A stretch of DNA of 64,000 nt, taken from NCBI GenBank assembly GCA_028284905.1, contig JANQQU010000085.1, positions 62,001-126,000 of the forward strand. Reading direction: 5' to 3'. The notes below the pieces were generated by a model. It did no database searches. It saw only the letters and a program-made list of their open reading frames with translations, and was not told the origin of the DNA. Source of the stretch: Calditrichia bacterium (GTDB lineage Bacteria; Calditrichota; Calditrichia; RBG-13-44-9; J075). Shown here piece after piece: positions 63,736-64,000 of this stretch (position 1 is the first letter of the stretch; each line of letters opens with the position of its first letter). The position numbers were made by a program, and so were the translations under genes.

Positions 63736-64000
63736 ATGAAGAAAATTATTGAGTCCATTTATGTCGTTTGTCCGCCAGGGCTGGAAAACATTGCTGCTCG
63801 GGAAATGGAGGAGGTCGGATTACTGGCTTCGGATGAAAAGCCGGTAATTATTCCGGGGAGCGGCGGTATTGAATTCTCCGGTGGCATACCGGCACTTGTT
63901 CAGGCAAATTATTCATTACGCAGTGCCACGCGAATTTTAGTACGAATGGGTAGTTTTATAGCAACCGGCTTTCCGGAGTTGAAACGAAAAGTTAAACGAT
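63736..64000 (+). CDS. THUMP-domain RNA methyltransferase, 3' end outside window
   Basis: An open frame from the ATG at 63736, preceded by GGCGGGAAGAAT, runs off the window with 88 codons visible. It encodes MKKIIESIYVVCPPGLENIA with EMEEVG, then GIEFSGG, then ANYSLRSATRILVRMGSF. This is the N-terminal ferredoxin-like and THUMP region of class I SAM-dependent methyltransferases of the RlmL/RlmK type, which methylate 23S rRNA guanine. The catalytic domain is outside the window, so RlmL cannot be told from a related TrmN-like enzyme. It is divergent from the DUF523 gene with 141 bases between them. Confidence 0.72.
   Translation, partial: MKKIIESIYVVCPPGLENIAAREMEEVGLLASDEKPVIIPGSGGIEFSGGIPALVQANYSLRSATRILVRMGSFIATGFPELKRKVKR

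Overview
The window most likely comes from an uncultured member of the Fibrobacterota-Chlorobiota-Bacteroidota (FCB) assemblage, perhaps the Calditrichota/KSB1/Ignavibacteria side. Eleven encoded proteins end in the same roughly 90-residue C-terminal module (YPNPFNP at its start, a GxxVASGIYFYRL-like strand and a short basic tail), which is the type A sorting domain / FlgD-Ig-like fold of type IX secretion. The two giant periplasmic-sensor hybrid two-component systems (HTCS) also fit that group. Phylum-level placement is inference; there is no rRNA or marker gene in the window, although an RNA methyltransferase begins at the right edge.

Layout: 1-3.2 kb holds two tandem secreted subtilisins. 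3.2-9.2 kb is a housekeeping or metabolic stretch: PhoX-like phosphatase, acyltransferase, an orphan membrane-anchored protein, a bacterial indoleamine 2,3-dioxygenase, an MFS transporter and a small membrane protein. 9.7-17.2 kb is one 2493-residue modular surface protein with 12 InlB-type B repeats, three cohesin-like modules, three copies of a two-Cys domain and a phytase-like propeller. 17.3-19.0 kb is an ECF42-type sigma factor with its DGPF/YCII partner. 19.2-38.4 kb is a tandem family of six minus-strand surface proteins whose N-terminal sensor-like or propeller heads sit on one of two interchangeable stalk modules. 38.6-39.5 kb is a small S23-type four-helix-bundle gene enclosed by two large palindromic arrays. 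39.5-51.6 kb has two HTCS regulators flanking a sulfotransferase and a secreted GH8 glucanase. 51.8-57.4 kb is a probable exopolysaccharide operon (flippase, SGNH protein, GT4) that also carries a cytochrome P450. 57.5-64 kb has a BNR-type secreted protein, a MrfA/YprA-like helicase, an amidohydrolase, a DUF523 protein and the start of a THUMP-domain RNA methyltransferase.

The intergenic DNA is unusually rich in short palindromic repeats of at least seven unrelated sequence families. Some act plausibly as terminators behind the surface-protein genes. Some invade coding sequence: one lies in frame inside an HTCS kinase, one lies upstream of the helicase start, and one overlaps an HTCS stop codon. 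The most interesting structures are the four-helix-bundle cassette at 38607-39494, the module-swapped surface-protein array, and the iterated half-hairpins behind two of its members. All similarity calls are by eye; no database search was possible.
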